Positions 11,344-22,499 of a DNA stretch of 64,000 bases are shown one piece after another. The DNA lies in assembly GCA_019925795.1 (NCBI GenBank), contig CM034311.1:22070231-22134230 (forward strand), given 5' to 3'. The notes below the pieces were generated by a model, which worked only from the letters and a program-made list of their open reading frames with translations, was not told the DNA's origin and made no database searches. This DNA comes from Dendrobium chrysotoxum. Taxonomy: Eukaryota > Streptophyta > Magnoliopsida > Asparagales > Orchidaceae. The position numbers and the translations under genes were made by a program. Within the stretch, counting starts at the first letter, position 1. Every line of letters starts with the position of its first letter.

Positions 11344-11849
11344 ACGTCGAAGCTCCACGAGTCCAAAAATACTTGTTCCGGTATTTTACATTGGCCAAAT
11401 CGCAAAAAATTGCGTTCCAAAAACTAAATGTTTGCTTGAACCCAATCATAGAGGCCCCGTTGAGCTCCAAAAGTGTCAAAATTGAGTCCGGAACGTCGAA
11501 AAACGTGTCCGGGGACCCCAAAAACGTCGAATTTGGACCGTCCGGGCCCGAAATCGGAGCCCGGGAACGCGTAGGCGGCCGAACCGGCCGGCCGGCCAGC
11601 CTGCCGCCGCCGCCCGCGGCGGCGCCTGCGCCAACCGGCGCGTCCGCGCGCAGAACCGCGCGGGCGCGGTTAGATTTAAAAAAAAAAAATATTTTTTTTA
11701 TTAAATTGTGGGTCCCACATGGGATTAAAAAATCCCAAAAAATTCCGAAAAAATTCAGAAAAATTTGAAATTTCTTCTAGAAGCCCTCTCCCTCCAATTT
11801 TTAAATATTTTCCCCCCTTTTTCTTTAATAACTCCCTCTCTTTTCATCC
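11344..11849 (+). promoter_or_regulatory. Upstream (promoter) region of the antisense ORF, with a very GC-rich block
   Basis: This lies between the polypurine tract and the TATA box of the antisense gene. The block 11540-11670 is strikingly GC-rich, with repeated GGCCGG and GCCGCC motifs and many CpG sites, in otherwise AT-rich surroundings. I see no ORF that I trust here; the plus-strand ORF at 11373-11768 follows the GC composition. Confidence 0.5.
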
Positions 11850-11857
11850 TATAAATA
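11850..11857 (+). promoter_or_regulatory. TATA box of the antisense ORF
   Basis: TATAAATA in the context CATCCTATAAATACACCCC, 270 bp upstream of the ATG at 12127 and on the same strand. The form and the following C-rich stretch are typical of plant RNA polymerase II core promoters. The 5' UTR that follows contains a duplicated segment GTAGGTGA(C/T)TTTCCCTACTT at 11949 and 12074 (period 125 bp). Confidence 0.65.
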
Positions 11858-12126
11858 CACCCCTTGGGGTAGGAGTCAAAATGCTCCTTTTTTTCTCCTC
11901 TCCTGGCCTTCTAGCTTTTGGCATTCTGAGGCTTTTCACCGTTTTTAAGTAGGTGACTTTCCCTACTTGATTCGGCGCCCCTCCTTTTGCGCAGAAGTTA
12001 GCGGCTTTCCCCCTTCCTCCCTCCGTTTTTCCTCCCTTTTTCTTCATACTTTGGAGGCTTTCCGCAGTCTTTCGTAGGTGATTTTCCCTACTTAGATTTG
12101 CGCCCCTCTTTAGTAAAGGAAGCAAA

Positions 12127-13758
12127 ATGGGTGATCCTGCCTCCCCAAAAATTCCTTCAGAAGACCGTCCTGCACAACGATCTGAAGTTCCAAAGAGGAC
12201 CCAAAAGGCGCCGAAGGCTGACGATGTGATTTCCACCGTCACTGAGGACTCTTTCATCTCATTTAGGAAAAAATTTCATTTTCCTAATGATTTGGTGATG
12301 AAGGTGCCGGCCAGAACTGATCGTGCCTGCTTCCCTCCCCTTGGATATGTGACGGTGTATGAATTTAGTCTGCGAGCGGGACTACGATTTCCTTCTTCTT
12401 CCGAACTGATCGACATTCTGACGATTTGTGGGGTATGCTTGTCTCAATTTTCCTACAGAGCAATGTCGATCGTGATGGGCCTGATCGTGCTTTTCAGAGA
12501 CCGTGGAGTGGTACTTTCCTCAGAGTGCCTTTCTCGGATGGGGCGTCTCTTTAGCGATGCGCAGGGACGTATTTCATTCAGGTCCAAGTGGTTGGACATC
12601 CGCACTCGAGACCCCTCGAAAGGTTGGATCAGCAACTTCTTTTATGTACAGAATGATTGGGGTCTTCAGGAGAAGTGGGGGAAGTTGAAAGAGCTACCTG
12701 TCCCCCTTCACATCGGAGCAGAAGATTTGCTGAGGATACTCAAACTCCCTGATTTGGATGCTCTACACTACGAGGTGCTTTACTTGAGTAGATATGTAGA
12801 TGAGGAGTACTTGTTCAAGGTCGAATTATCTACTCAAGTAGGGAGATCACATGCTCAAATGTTGAAGAAGTCTGCTAGAGTTCCAGAAGTGGTTCCCCAA
12901 AAGAACCACTCCAAGCAACCAGGGAGCGAGGAAGGTTTGCAGGCATCGAGGAAGAAGAGGGCAGATGAAGTTTTGACAGTTGTTAGCAAAGGTCCCCGAG
13001 CTTCTCCATCCAGGTCATATATTCCAGAGGATGTGTTAAACCATCAGTGCATCGGCCGCCGACGGGCTGAGGAGTTGGTGAGTTCTCCTTCACTTCTTCT
13101 CCTTTTTTTACATTTCTTAAGGAATATATTTCTGATATTTTTCTTGTCTCAGTATTCTGATTTCAAGCTTGAGATGACCAAGACTCTGAACGATTGGAAC
13201 AAAGAATTTGTGAAGGTTAAATACCTTCAGGGAGAGTACAAGAAGAAATATGACAGTAAAGTGAAGGAGATGAAGGTGGTGGAGGATCAGCTTGAGGGGT
13301 GCAGAACTGAGTTGGCGAACAAGATCACTTCAGTCTCTTCTCAGAATGAACGGATGGATCGTCTGCATATAGAGTTGGTGGAGGCACAAGCGACGATCAA
13401 GCAGCAGGAAAAGGCTCAGCAAGTCCTTGAGGCTGAGAATGAGAGGCTTCAGAGTGTACTGTCCGAGAAGGAGGCCCAGTAGTTGCCGTCAGCAGTTATT
13501 GAAGAGTTCAAGAAATCTTATGCTTTCAAGATCATTATTGAGGACCACATTCAGGAGGCTCGCAGTCATATTTATGACGTGGAGGTGAAGGCCTTGGAGG
13601 CAGAGTGTGCTGAGGATGGCTTCATCAGGGGCTTCATGAAGGGTGTTCGGACAGTACATCGCAAGACTGGAGCGGAGATTGAGGGGTTGACTCCTAGCCA
13701 GGCTTCTGGTGATGCTTCTTCAGACTCTGGTGGTGAAGAGCTGGAGAGTGAGTTGTAG
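12127..13758 (+). CDS. Antisense ORF of element A (putative gypsy-type transposon family, Transposase_28-like)
   Basis: This ORF runs opposite to gag-pol, between pol and the 3' LTR. The N-terminal half (about residues 50-190) has the family signature VYEFSLRAGLRFP, ICGVCLSQFSYRAMSIVMG, RMGRLFSDAQGRISFRSKWL and WISNFFYVQNDW. This is the conserved domain found in plant genomes under the name putative gypsy-type transposon. The C-terminal part after the intron is a long charged, heptad-like coiled coil (about residues 350-450). A likely intron 13078-13152 interrupts it. One in-frame TAG at 13480-13482 (after EKEAQ) splits off the last 91 residues, which continue in frame to 13758. Antisense extra ORFs at this position are known in Tat-lineage gypsy elements; their function is unknown. 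The best start is the first ATG after the duplicated leader segment. Confidence 0.82.
13078..13152 (+). other. Likely intron in the antisense ORF
   Basis: Donor TTG|GTGAGTTC and acceptor TTGTCTCAG|TATTCTG with a pyrimidine-rich interior. The 75-bp length is a multiple of three, so the frame is open with or without splicing. The intervening residues (a run of Ser, Leu and Phe) do not fit the hydrophilic protein on either side, which supports removal. Confidence 0.75.
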
Positions 13759-14516
13759 CGAGTTTTTGCCTTAGAGGAGGACGAGGATGACGTTGAGATT
13801 CTGTAGGATGTTTTGTATCACTTTGATTTCTTTCTAGTGATTGTATATATGCTCGATGTTGATGTTTCTATCTGGTATACTTGATGTTCAGTGATATATA
13901 AAGATGTTGTTGATGTTCTTTACTCACATGCAAATAAAATTCACTTAGTTTTACTTCAGTTTGGATAAGAGTATTCTAATGAGCTCTTTTTTTTTACTTG
14001 AGCAAATGTGAGACATCCCTTTCTTTAAAGATTTTGACCTATCCGGGGTTATTAGTGAAAGCATTTGCTTGATACCCTTAACCTGTCCGGAAAAAGGTCA
14101 GATCAACTCCCTTTGGGATTGATCATCAAATGATTTTGATATTCAAGATATCCTCCTAGGATATTTGACCTATCCGAGGTTGTTAGTCAAAGCCTTTGCT
14201 TGATGACATTAACCTGTGCGGAAGAGGTCAGATCAAATCCCCCTGAGATTGATCATTCAGTGATTGAGATACAATATAGATTGTGTACTTCTCGAATCAC
14301 AGAAAAAGAGTTTGGAGAGAAGAAACATTAGCACGACAAAGTGAATATCATATTGCTTCGTAATATGAGATAGAAGTTCCCTAAAATAACTTAGGGATAC
14401 AAGAAAAAAGTTCTTCTATAATCAACACATAATGGATGTACGAAAAACTTTATAACATGACTACCAGAGAAGATATAAGACAAACATAACACATAGATAG
14501 ATAGCAGTATCAACTC
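13759..14516. repeat. Element A spacer with a 131-bp tandem duplication
   Basis: This spacer between the converging antisense ORF and pol holds no gene. Two copies of a 131-bp unit occur at about 14033-14163 and 14164-14290, each reading TTTGACCTATCCG...GGTCAGATCAA and ending GATTGATCAT, about 85% alike. It is a likely place for the 3' ends of both transcripts. Confidence 0.75.
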
Positions 14517-17513
14517 CTACTGATAATATTTGCGAAGATTGCCCACGTTCCAAGTTCGGGGAAGCATTTTTTCACCAGCATCCTTCAGTTTGAAGGTTCC
14601 AGGCTTGACCATAGCCGCTACCAAATAAGGACCCTCCCAGAGGGGGGAGAGCTTATTTCGCTGAGGGCCTTTTCCAGCGGCTTCAATGCTTCGTAGTACT
14701 AAGTCCCTAATAGTGATAGGGTGAGGTTTCACCCTTCGATTGTAGTGACGGGCAACTCTTTGGTGGTATGCAGCGGTTCTGAGTGAGGCTCCATCTCTTA
14801 CTTCTGGGAGGAGATCCAAATTTGCTCTAAGCTTCTCCTCGTTACTTTTGAAGTCGAAAGTCTGAACTCTGTGGCTAGGAACTCCTATATCAACCGGTAT
14901 GACTGCTTCTGTACCGAAGCAAAGGTTATATGGGGTTTCCCCTGTAGGAGTTCTAGCGGTGGTCCGATAAGCCCAGAGGACATTGGGGAGTTCTTCGGCC
15001 CATTGCCCCCCAGCCTTTCCTAGACGTGTCTTCAGCCCTTTCAGGATTGTTCGGTTTGTAACCTCTGTTTGCCCATTAGTTTGAGGATGGGCAACAACTG
15101 TGTGAATGAGCTGAATATGAAAATCCCTACAAAAAGATGTAAAGATCTTCCCGGTGAACTGTGTCCCGTTATCAGTGACGATTTTTGCGGGAATGCCAAA
15201 GCGACATATTATGTTCTTCCATAAAAATTTGCTTGGCATTTTCTTCAGTAATCTTCGCCAAAGGTTTCACCTTCACCCATTTGGTGAAGTAATCTACAGC
15301 CAAAATAATGAATTTTCGCTGTCCAGTCGCTATAGAAAAAGGTCCCATTATATCAATCCCCCATTGGGCAAAAGGCCAGGGGCTTTGAAGGGATGTAAGC
15401 TCCAGAGCGGGTGTATGAGTGAGGTTAGAATGCAGTTGACAGTTTTCGCACTTTCGTGTGAATTCAAGTGCATCATGTTTCATTGTAGGCCAATAGAATC
15501 CCTGTCTCATGATCTTGTAAGCTAACGCTCTTCCTCCCAGATGTTCTCCACATACTCCTGAATGAACTTCCCGAAGCGCGTAATCAGCTTCTGATGGTGG
15601 GAGACACTTGAGGTACGACCCAATGAAGGAGCGCTTATACAACTCGTTGCTGATAATGGTGAAATTTGCAGCTCATCTCCGAAGTCGTATTGCAGCTATA
15701 GGATCTTCGGGTAGCACCCCATCTTTCAGAAAAGACAAGATGGGTTCGATCCAGGACATCTCTCTTGGCTCGTCAATTGACTGTATGACCCATGGACCCT
15801 GAATGCTTTGAAAGTGAATTTCCTCGATACATCTTCTCTTATAGATGTCCCCCATTGTTGATGTAGCAAGTTTAGAAAGAGCGTCTGCTCTTGCATTTTG
15901 TTCTCGGAGGATATGTATGATTTGATGCTCCCCTATACGGGCTAAGAGTAGCTTCACAATGCTACAATATTGAGCCAATTGTGGGTTGTGAATATCAAAA
16001 TCCCCCTCTACCTGAGAGGCGACTAGTTGGGAATCAGTGTGGGCTATTAGGTTCTGGACTTCACAGTCAATTGCTAGTCTCAACCCAGTAACAAGGGCCT
16101 CATATTCTTCTATGTTGTTGGTTGCCGGGAACTTGAGTCGAAGCCCGTACTCAAGGGTAACCTTCTGTGGAGAGATTAATAAAATTCCAGCCCCAGCCCC
16201 AGAACTCCCTGAAGCTCCATCGACGTATAATGTCCAGCATGGAGAAGAAGGTGAAGCACTCGGTTGTACATCAGATATTGGAACGGTGCATTCAACTACG
16301 AAATCCGCTAGTGCTTGAGATTTAATATCAGGTCTAGGCAAGCAGTGGATATCAAATTCTCCCAGTTCTACAGACCACTTAACAAGCCTGCCTGATGCTT
16401 CTGGCTTTTACAGAATGCTTTTTAGCGGCAGATTCGTGTAAACTCCAATGGAATGGGCTTGAAAGTAAGGGCGTAGTTTTCTAGCGGAATAAACTAACGC
16501 CAATGCTGTCTTATCTGACAAAGGATAACGTCCCTCTACTTCAGATAAAATCTTACTAACATAGTAGATAGGACGTTGTATAGCATTTTTTTCTCAGACC
16601 AGAACCGAACTAATGGCTTGGATAGATACAGCCATATACAAATACAATCTCACTCCTGGTATTAGTTTAGAAAGTAGTGGCGGGAATGCCAAATACTTTC
16701 GCAATTGTTCAAAGGCTTCTTGACATTCATCTGTCCATTGAAACCCGGAGCTACGAGCACCTCTAAGTATCTTGAAGAAGGGCAGATATTTGTCTCCTGA
16801 ACGTGCCAGGAAACGAGATAGTGCCGCAATTCTCCCATTCAGCCTTTGGACCTCCTTGATGTTCTTTGGCGGCACCATATCCCTTAGTGCCTTGATCTTC
16901 TCCGGATTGGCTTCGATTCCTCTATGGGTTACCATAAACCCTAAAAACTTTCCAGAAGCGACTCCAAAAGCACATTTAGCGGGGTTGAGTCGCATATTGT
17001 AATGCCTTAACAAGTGGAAATACTGTTTTAGGTCAGAGATATGTTGGGGTTTTTCCAGACTTTTTACCAACATATCGTCTACGTACACCTCCATAGTACG
17101 TCCAATAAGGCTTTTGAAAATCTTATTCATGAGACGCTGATAAGTTGCTCCAGTATTTTTGAGCCCGAAGGGCATCACCCGATAGCAGTATAATCCTTTG
17201 TCTGTTTGAAAAGCTGTTGCTTCTTCATCAGCAGGATTCATTTTTATTTGGTTGTAGCCGGAGTAGGCATCCATAAAGCTCAACATTTGATGACCAGAGG
17301 TGGTATCAACTAACTGATCGATGCGAGGGAGCGAGAAACTATCCTTTGGGTAAGCTTTATTGAGATCAGTGTAATCTATACACATTCTCCAAGCTCCACT
17401 CCCCTTCCGTACCATGACAACATTTGCTAACCAAGTAGGATAGTGCACCTCTCGTATGAATCCAGCTTCTAAAAGCTTATCTAGTTCTTGTTCAATTGCT
17501 TGCTGGCGATCTA
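14517..17513 (-). pseudogene. Element A pol: RT, RNase H, second RNase H, integrase (broken)
   Basis: Order on the minus strand: the RT N-terminus IEQELDKLLEAGFI; RT core (ORF 16594-17448) with MLSFMDAYSGYNQIKM and catalytic YVDD at residues 122-125; RNase H; then a second, archaeal-like RNase H (ORF 15673-16341) with LYVDGASG, NIEEYEAL, HTDSQLV and NARADALSKLA; then integrase with the zinc-binding part (H..H, CENC), and the DDE residues in WGIDIMGP, VTDNGTQF and NGQTEVTNR, ending with a GPYLVA domain. Stops interrupt it at 16594 (TGA), about 16410 (TAA) and 15673 (TGA). A 1-nt frameshift near 15225 separates the two integrase halves. The family is certain; activity is not expected. Its upstream end at 17513 is a junction with element B sequence, not a natural start. 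Confidence 0.9.
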
Positions 17514-17535
17514 TTGAAGATGGAGAGAGAGATTA

Positions 17536-17553
17536 TCCCCAGTGGAGTTGCCA
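17536..17553 (-). promoter_or_regulatory. Second PBS copy downstream of the B 3' LTR
   Basis: The plus strand TCCCCAGTGGAGTTGCCA is the complement of a primer site TGGCAACTCCACTGGGGA, matching the 3' end of plant tRNA-Arg. A PBS belongs after a 5' LTR, yet this one follows the 3' LTR. It continues as leader sequence to 17514, identical in layout to 38184-38229. Confidence 0.82.
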
Positions 17554-18010
17554 TTTTTTGTTTTGATTGAAAAATATGTTTTGAAAAGAGGTTTAATTTT
17601 CTTTGGGAAATGTTTAATTTCTGGAATTTTAAATTTTATAATCGAACACTTATTATGAATGATATATCACTTCGAAAAGTGAACATATCGTTCTCTAATA
17701 GGTTCAGATTATAAATCTTTGAATTTATCTGATTATTATAATCAAACTCAAGGAGAAACAATATATGATCCCGAAGGATCAAAATAATGTTTAATCCATT
17801 GTTCGACTACAATAATTGAGATAAGAGATCATTAATTTCATATTTAAAGTTATGATTGTAATTGATATATCTATCCAGAGAAAGAAGATATCAATTACTA
17901 TCGATAGTTCAAATATGATGATAATGATCGTAAAGTTTGAATTTCCCAAAGATAATCAATTGAAGGTTTTGAAAACTTGATTTTGAAATCTGGTTTGGTT
18001 TCTAAATCTC

Positions 18011-18068
18011 CTACGAGCGTAAGCCCTCGTAGTTAATTACATCGTAGGAAACCAGAAAATTTTCTACG
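18011..18068 (-). repeat. Conserved double hairpin in the B LTR (copy 1)
   Basis: Hairpin 1: arms CTACGAG and CTCGTAG around the 8-nt loop CGTAAGCC, followed by TTAATTAC. Hairpin 2: arms CGTAG and CTACG at 18043 and 18064-18068, followed by AATACTC. The same arrangement with different but matching arms is present at 265-310 and 55818-55868; copy 2 of B is at 38683-38740. Confidence 0.7.
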
Positions 18069-20916
18069 AATACTCTTGATTAAAATAGCGATACGAATTT
18101 TATTTAAGATTTCAAAGATTGATATCAAAGAAGGTTAAAGACCAGGATTTTCAATAGGGAATGGTTCAAGATTGAACAGTTATTTCTGGAGTCAAAGGAA
18201 GAAGAGTAGTAGGTGTTTTGAGATTCTGAATTACTTCAGAAACACCCCAACCTATCCTAAGGGTTGGGCTTGAATTTGATTGAAAGATATTTTAATTTGA
18301 ATGATCAATTTTATTAGAAAGTGGGAATCAGATTCCCAGAAGGTTGAGGTCTTAAGATTGAACATTTGCCTCAGAACCTAAGTCTAAAATGGGTACTGAG
18401 AATCAGTGACCCGGATCCTAGCTAATGCAATGCAATCTGGACTTACCTCGGCCTGGATTGGGGAGCCAGCTAAACCACCTAAACGCTTTTAAAAACCATG
18501 AGTCAAAGTCTTTATGAAAGAGTGATTAGGGATATTGATTAAGATTGATTTAAAGAAATGGGGTCGACATCTAGAGCAGATCCTAATTGACCCCTTAACA
18601 TATATTGGGTTAAATGCTTAAGCTAGAAATGCAATTAAAGATTTAGACTCAATTTTTTTTATTTGTTACTAATGCAATGCATGCTAGTTGACTCGATAAA
18701 ATGCTTAAATCAATATGAAGCAGTTTTAAAATAGGCTTAAAAATAGATTTTATCCTAGAGATTGCACAACATCCCCTTGGACAGAACTGCACCCTAATAG
18801 GTCAGGTGGTCTGCCAGAACCCGCAGGCGGGGAGGTGCCTAACAAGGTAGAGAAAAGTTAATATGTATGCATAAAAAACTCCCGGCGAGTCCGGGCTTAC
18901 TTCTTAAGAACGTTAGAGTTTCTATCTGAGCTTAAAAATTTTAATTTTGTTTAAGTAGAAAAAGTTAATGACCGTACCCTCACGAGGCCGTGAAGTTTAT
19001 TTCACCTTCCTTGGGGCTAATTTAATAGCCTCGTAGGCCTGGGTTACCCAGTGGTACCCGATATAATTAAATGATTTGAGTTTGATTAAGGTTTAAAGGT
19101 TGATTAAATTTTTAATTAGAATTGGTTGGTTGCTGGTTTTAATGTTGAATTAATATTTTCTGGAATTTTGAATGATTTATTGAATTTTGGAATTTTCTGG
19201 ATTATTTTAATCATTTAATTAAAGGGTCAAAATTTGACTTTTTGATTTAAAGTGTTTTCTGGAAAGTTAATATTTTATTAAAATACTAGACCTTAATACG
19301 ATCAGTTAGACAGTAAGTACACTGAAATTGGATTTTTCTACATTTTATTATGAAGGTTTGAAGTTTTGACTTAATTTTGAACTAAGTTTGACCAAAAGTT
19401 GACTTTTTCAAATTTGTTTGATTTCTGGAAACTTAACATTTTTAATAAATATTAGACCTTAAGATGAGTTGTATGCCTTTGAGTTTGTTCAATTTGGAGT
19501 TCATTTGAATTAGTTATGATATTTTGAAGTTTTGACTATTTATTGAATTATTTAAATTGTTTAATTAGAGACCCTTTTTATGATTTGAATCCAAATGACC
19601 TCCAAACTTCTTGAAATCAACTCCAAAGGTCAGGAATGACCTAAAGAGTGATTTCCAAGTGTTTGGAAATTTTCTGGAATTTTTAATTATTTTTAATTAA
19701 TTAATTTAATTAAATATTGAATTTCAATTAAACTTAAATTAAACTTAATTTTGAAGTCCAGTCAAGGGGCTTTTATTTTTCATTGAGTAAGGGTTCAATT
19801 CTGGTCAGTTTGAGGTATTAAATGTAATTTTTAGATTTAATCTTGATTTATTATAATTTTTGGAAGGTTTTAAGGCTTAATTAAGGTTTAAACTTGATTA
19901 GGTTATTTAGGGGGCTTAATGATCTCAAAAGTCAGTGAAAATTTTTCTTGAGGTTGTATGTGTCACTAGGTTTGAATGTCCAAAGTTTCAAATCAATTTG
20001 AAGTGTATCCTAATTATTGGAGATTTTCTAAGTTCCCTAAATGAGTCCTTAATTATTGTCCTTAATGACACTAGGTTTAATAGGCTTAAATCAAAGTTTA
20101 TACTAACCCTTGATTAACATATGTAAGATGCATATACATAAACACAATCAAATCCTAAATCTAGGAGAGCCCTAAACTAAGTGGTGTGTGCATGTCCTAA
20201 ACATGCAATGCAAATTAAAATTTGATTATTAGAAAGATTAATCAATGAATAATTAACCAAATAATTATTCATTGATTAATCATCACTCCACATTAATGCT
20301 ATTCAAGTATGCTTAATCAATGCTTAAGATTTCAAGAGAACTCTCAAGAATGAAATTTTAAATAAATATAATTTTAAAATAGATTTCAAAATATACATAT
20401 GTATGGATATATACCTATATGTTTAGTATATAAACTCTTAAAATAAAATAATTAAAAATATTATTAAAATAATTTTAAATGCTTGAGAGGTTTTCTGATT
20501 TTTCTTTAAATAATTTGAAAATAGATTCAATTTTGAAAATAATTAGTTTAATATTTAATTAAATATTAATTAAATATTAAAATAATCAAATAACTCAAAT
20601 TATTTAAAATAAATTTAGTTTTGAATTTCAAAATTAATTTTAAATTAAAATAATTAAAATTCTGGAAATTCTAAGGTATTATGCATATTTTTATGAATTA
20701 ATTTGAAATTATTTTGAAATTTTTTAAGTTTTGAGTTAATTAAATGAGTTTTAAACTAACTTGACATTAATCAAAAAAAAAAAGATTTTAAAATAAATCA
20801 AACATTATCTTAAGAACATCTGGAATTTTAAAGTGATTAAAAATTATTTTAATTTATTTTCAAATAAATATTTATTAAATATTTAATTATTTAAGTAATT
20901 AAAGATTATAGATGTG

Positions 20917-20940
20917 TATATATATATATATATATATATC
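20917..20940. repeat. (TA)n microsatellite in the B 3' LTR
   Basis: A run of TA dinucleotides in an extremely AT-rich part of the LTR. The counterpart in the other LTR lies at 42774-42795. Confidence 0.9.
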
Positions 20941-21396
20941 TATAAATAATGATTAATTTAATTAAAAAAAAAGATATTTAAAACATTTTATTTTAGTAAT
21001 TTGAAAGACTTAATTTTTTTTTATTTTAAAATTTATAAAATATTTAAATCATGTTTAAATGAATATTAATTTTTTAAAACATTCAATATTTAATATTCAA
21101 ATAATTTTTAAAATAAAATTAATATTTTGCATTAATATTTATTTTAAAATAAAATATTTAATTTTATAAAATTTGTAATATATATAATATATTTTTTTAA
21201 TATTTATATTAATTTCAATTTTTTTTTTATAAAAACTAGGTTTAAAATTAATTAAACAAAAAAATTTTTAATTAATTTTAAAAAAAAGAAAAAGGGGTGG
21301 CTGGCTGCACACGTGGCGATACGGGATTCGCGGGTTCAAGATCATGCGGCGGCGGAGTGGCTACGTGGAGCCTTCTGACAGGGTAGGTCAGGCCGC

Positions 21397-21449
21397 GGTA
21401 ATGATTGCCAGCGGCGGCGCAATGATTGCGCCGCCAGCAATCATTACCC
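21397..21449. repeat. Near-perfect GC-rich inverted repeat in the B LTR
   Basis: Arms start GGTAATGATTGC and end GCAATCATTACC, with inner complementary arms GGCGGCGCAAT/ATTGCGCCGCC. Together they form a palindrome of about 52 bp. A second palindrome lies close by at 21693-21718 (AGCCGTTGATC/GATCAACGGCT). Both are present in the other LTR (about 43253-43306 and 43549-43574). Confidence 0.85.
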
Positions 21450-22499
21450 ACTTAAACAGCGGGCCGCGTCAATACTTATCCACGTCAGCGGGGATCGTGG
21501 GCCGTCGGATCAAACCACGGAACAAAGCAACGGCAAGGATCAAATCCCGTCATTTCATCTCGACTAAGAAGGATCAAACGGTAGAAGTTCAATCCCGTGG
21601 TTTTGAAGCAATGGTCCAGATCAAGCCGGACAGAGCTTTAGCCCAACGGACCCATACACACGACGAAGCGGAGCGCGGTATGGCGAGATCATAGCCGTTG
21701 ATCGGATGATCAACGGCTGAAAATTCGTACGCCTGTGCCAGACTACGAATAAGCCCTAGATTACGTTTTTGAGCCCGTTCGTTCGATCGGGTGCACCAAA
21801 TCAGTTAAAATTTTAAACCTAGATTATGGATACGAACAGAAATCATGTGGAAGTTTTGAATTGATTTAAAACAAACTAAAGAAAAGGCTATTTAAACTAG
21901 TGCATCCTAAACTAGGGTTTGAGTTTTTGAGATATTTTACCGATGGATTTGGGATTTTTGGACTCTCTGAACTTGTAGTTTGTCCACACAAATATTTGAT
22001 GAAGAATCCTCGAGCTGATGACGTCTGGATCGAGCAGTATATCTCCTTGACCGGCTTTGAGCTTGATTCGCCGGAATCTGATCGCCGGCGAGATTTGACC
22101 GGTCGGGTTCGAGTTGGAATGGGTGTGAGAGAGGATTAGGGTTCAGGGGAGCTGGAGATTTTATCTGGAGGAGCTGGGAAAGTGAGAGAGTATGAGAGTT
22201 CGAATGAATGCTCTCCTAGGGTATTTTTCCCTATTGAGATGTCCTCTGCTTGAATGGGCGGCTAGGATTGCTCTGGTAGGTTGCTAGGATGCTGCCATCT
22301 GTCCAGGGAGTTGGTGGGAGCAGGGGTATCAAGGACACAAGGACTGATGACGTGTAAAGACCCCTTTTGTCCCATATGAGCATGTGGAGTTAATACAAAC
22401 CGTTTGATTTCAATCTAAAGGCTGGAAATGAACCTGAGAAGGTTCTAGAGAACATTTAAGCTTGCTGGAATAATTTGGATTAGAAGGGATTAGGCTTAG

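Noticed and set aside
12453..12688. ORFs overlapping the antisense gene in other frames
   Set aside because: Shadows of the 12127-13758 frame, which alone carries a domain signature.
19935..20117. 60-codon ORF identical at 41792-41974
   Set aside because: Identity is due to the two LTRs being near-identical; no domain or start context.
21344..21694. ORF of 116 codons (and its copy at 43200-43550) in the B LTRs
   Set aside because: It spans the GC-rich palindromes, has no domain, lies antisense to the element, and its conservation follows from LTR duplication.
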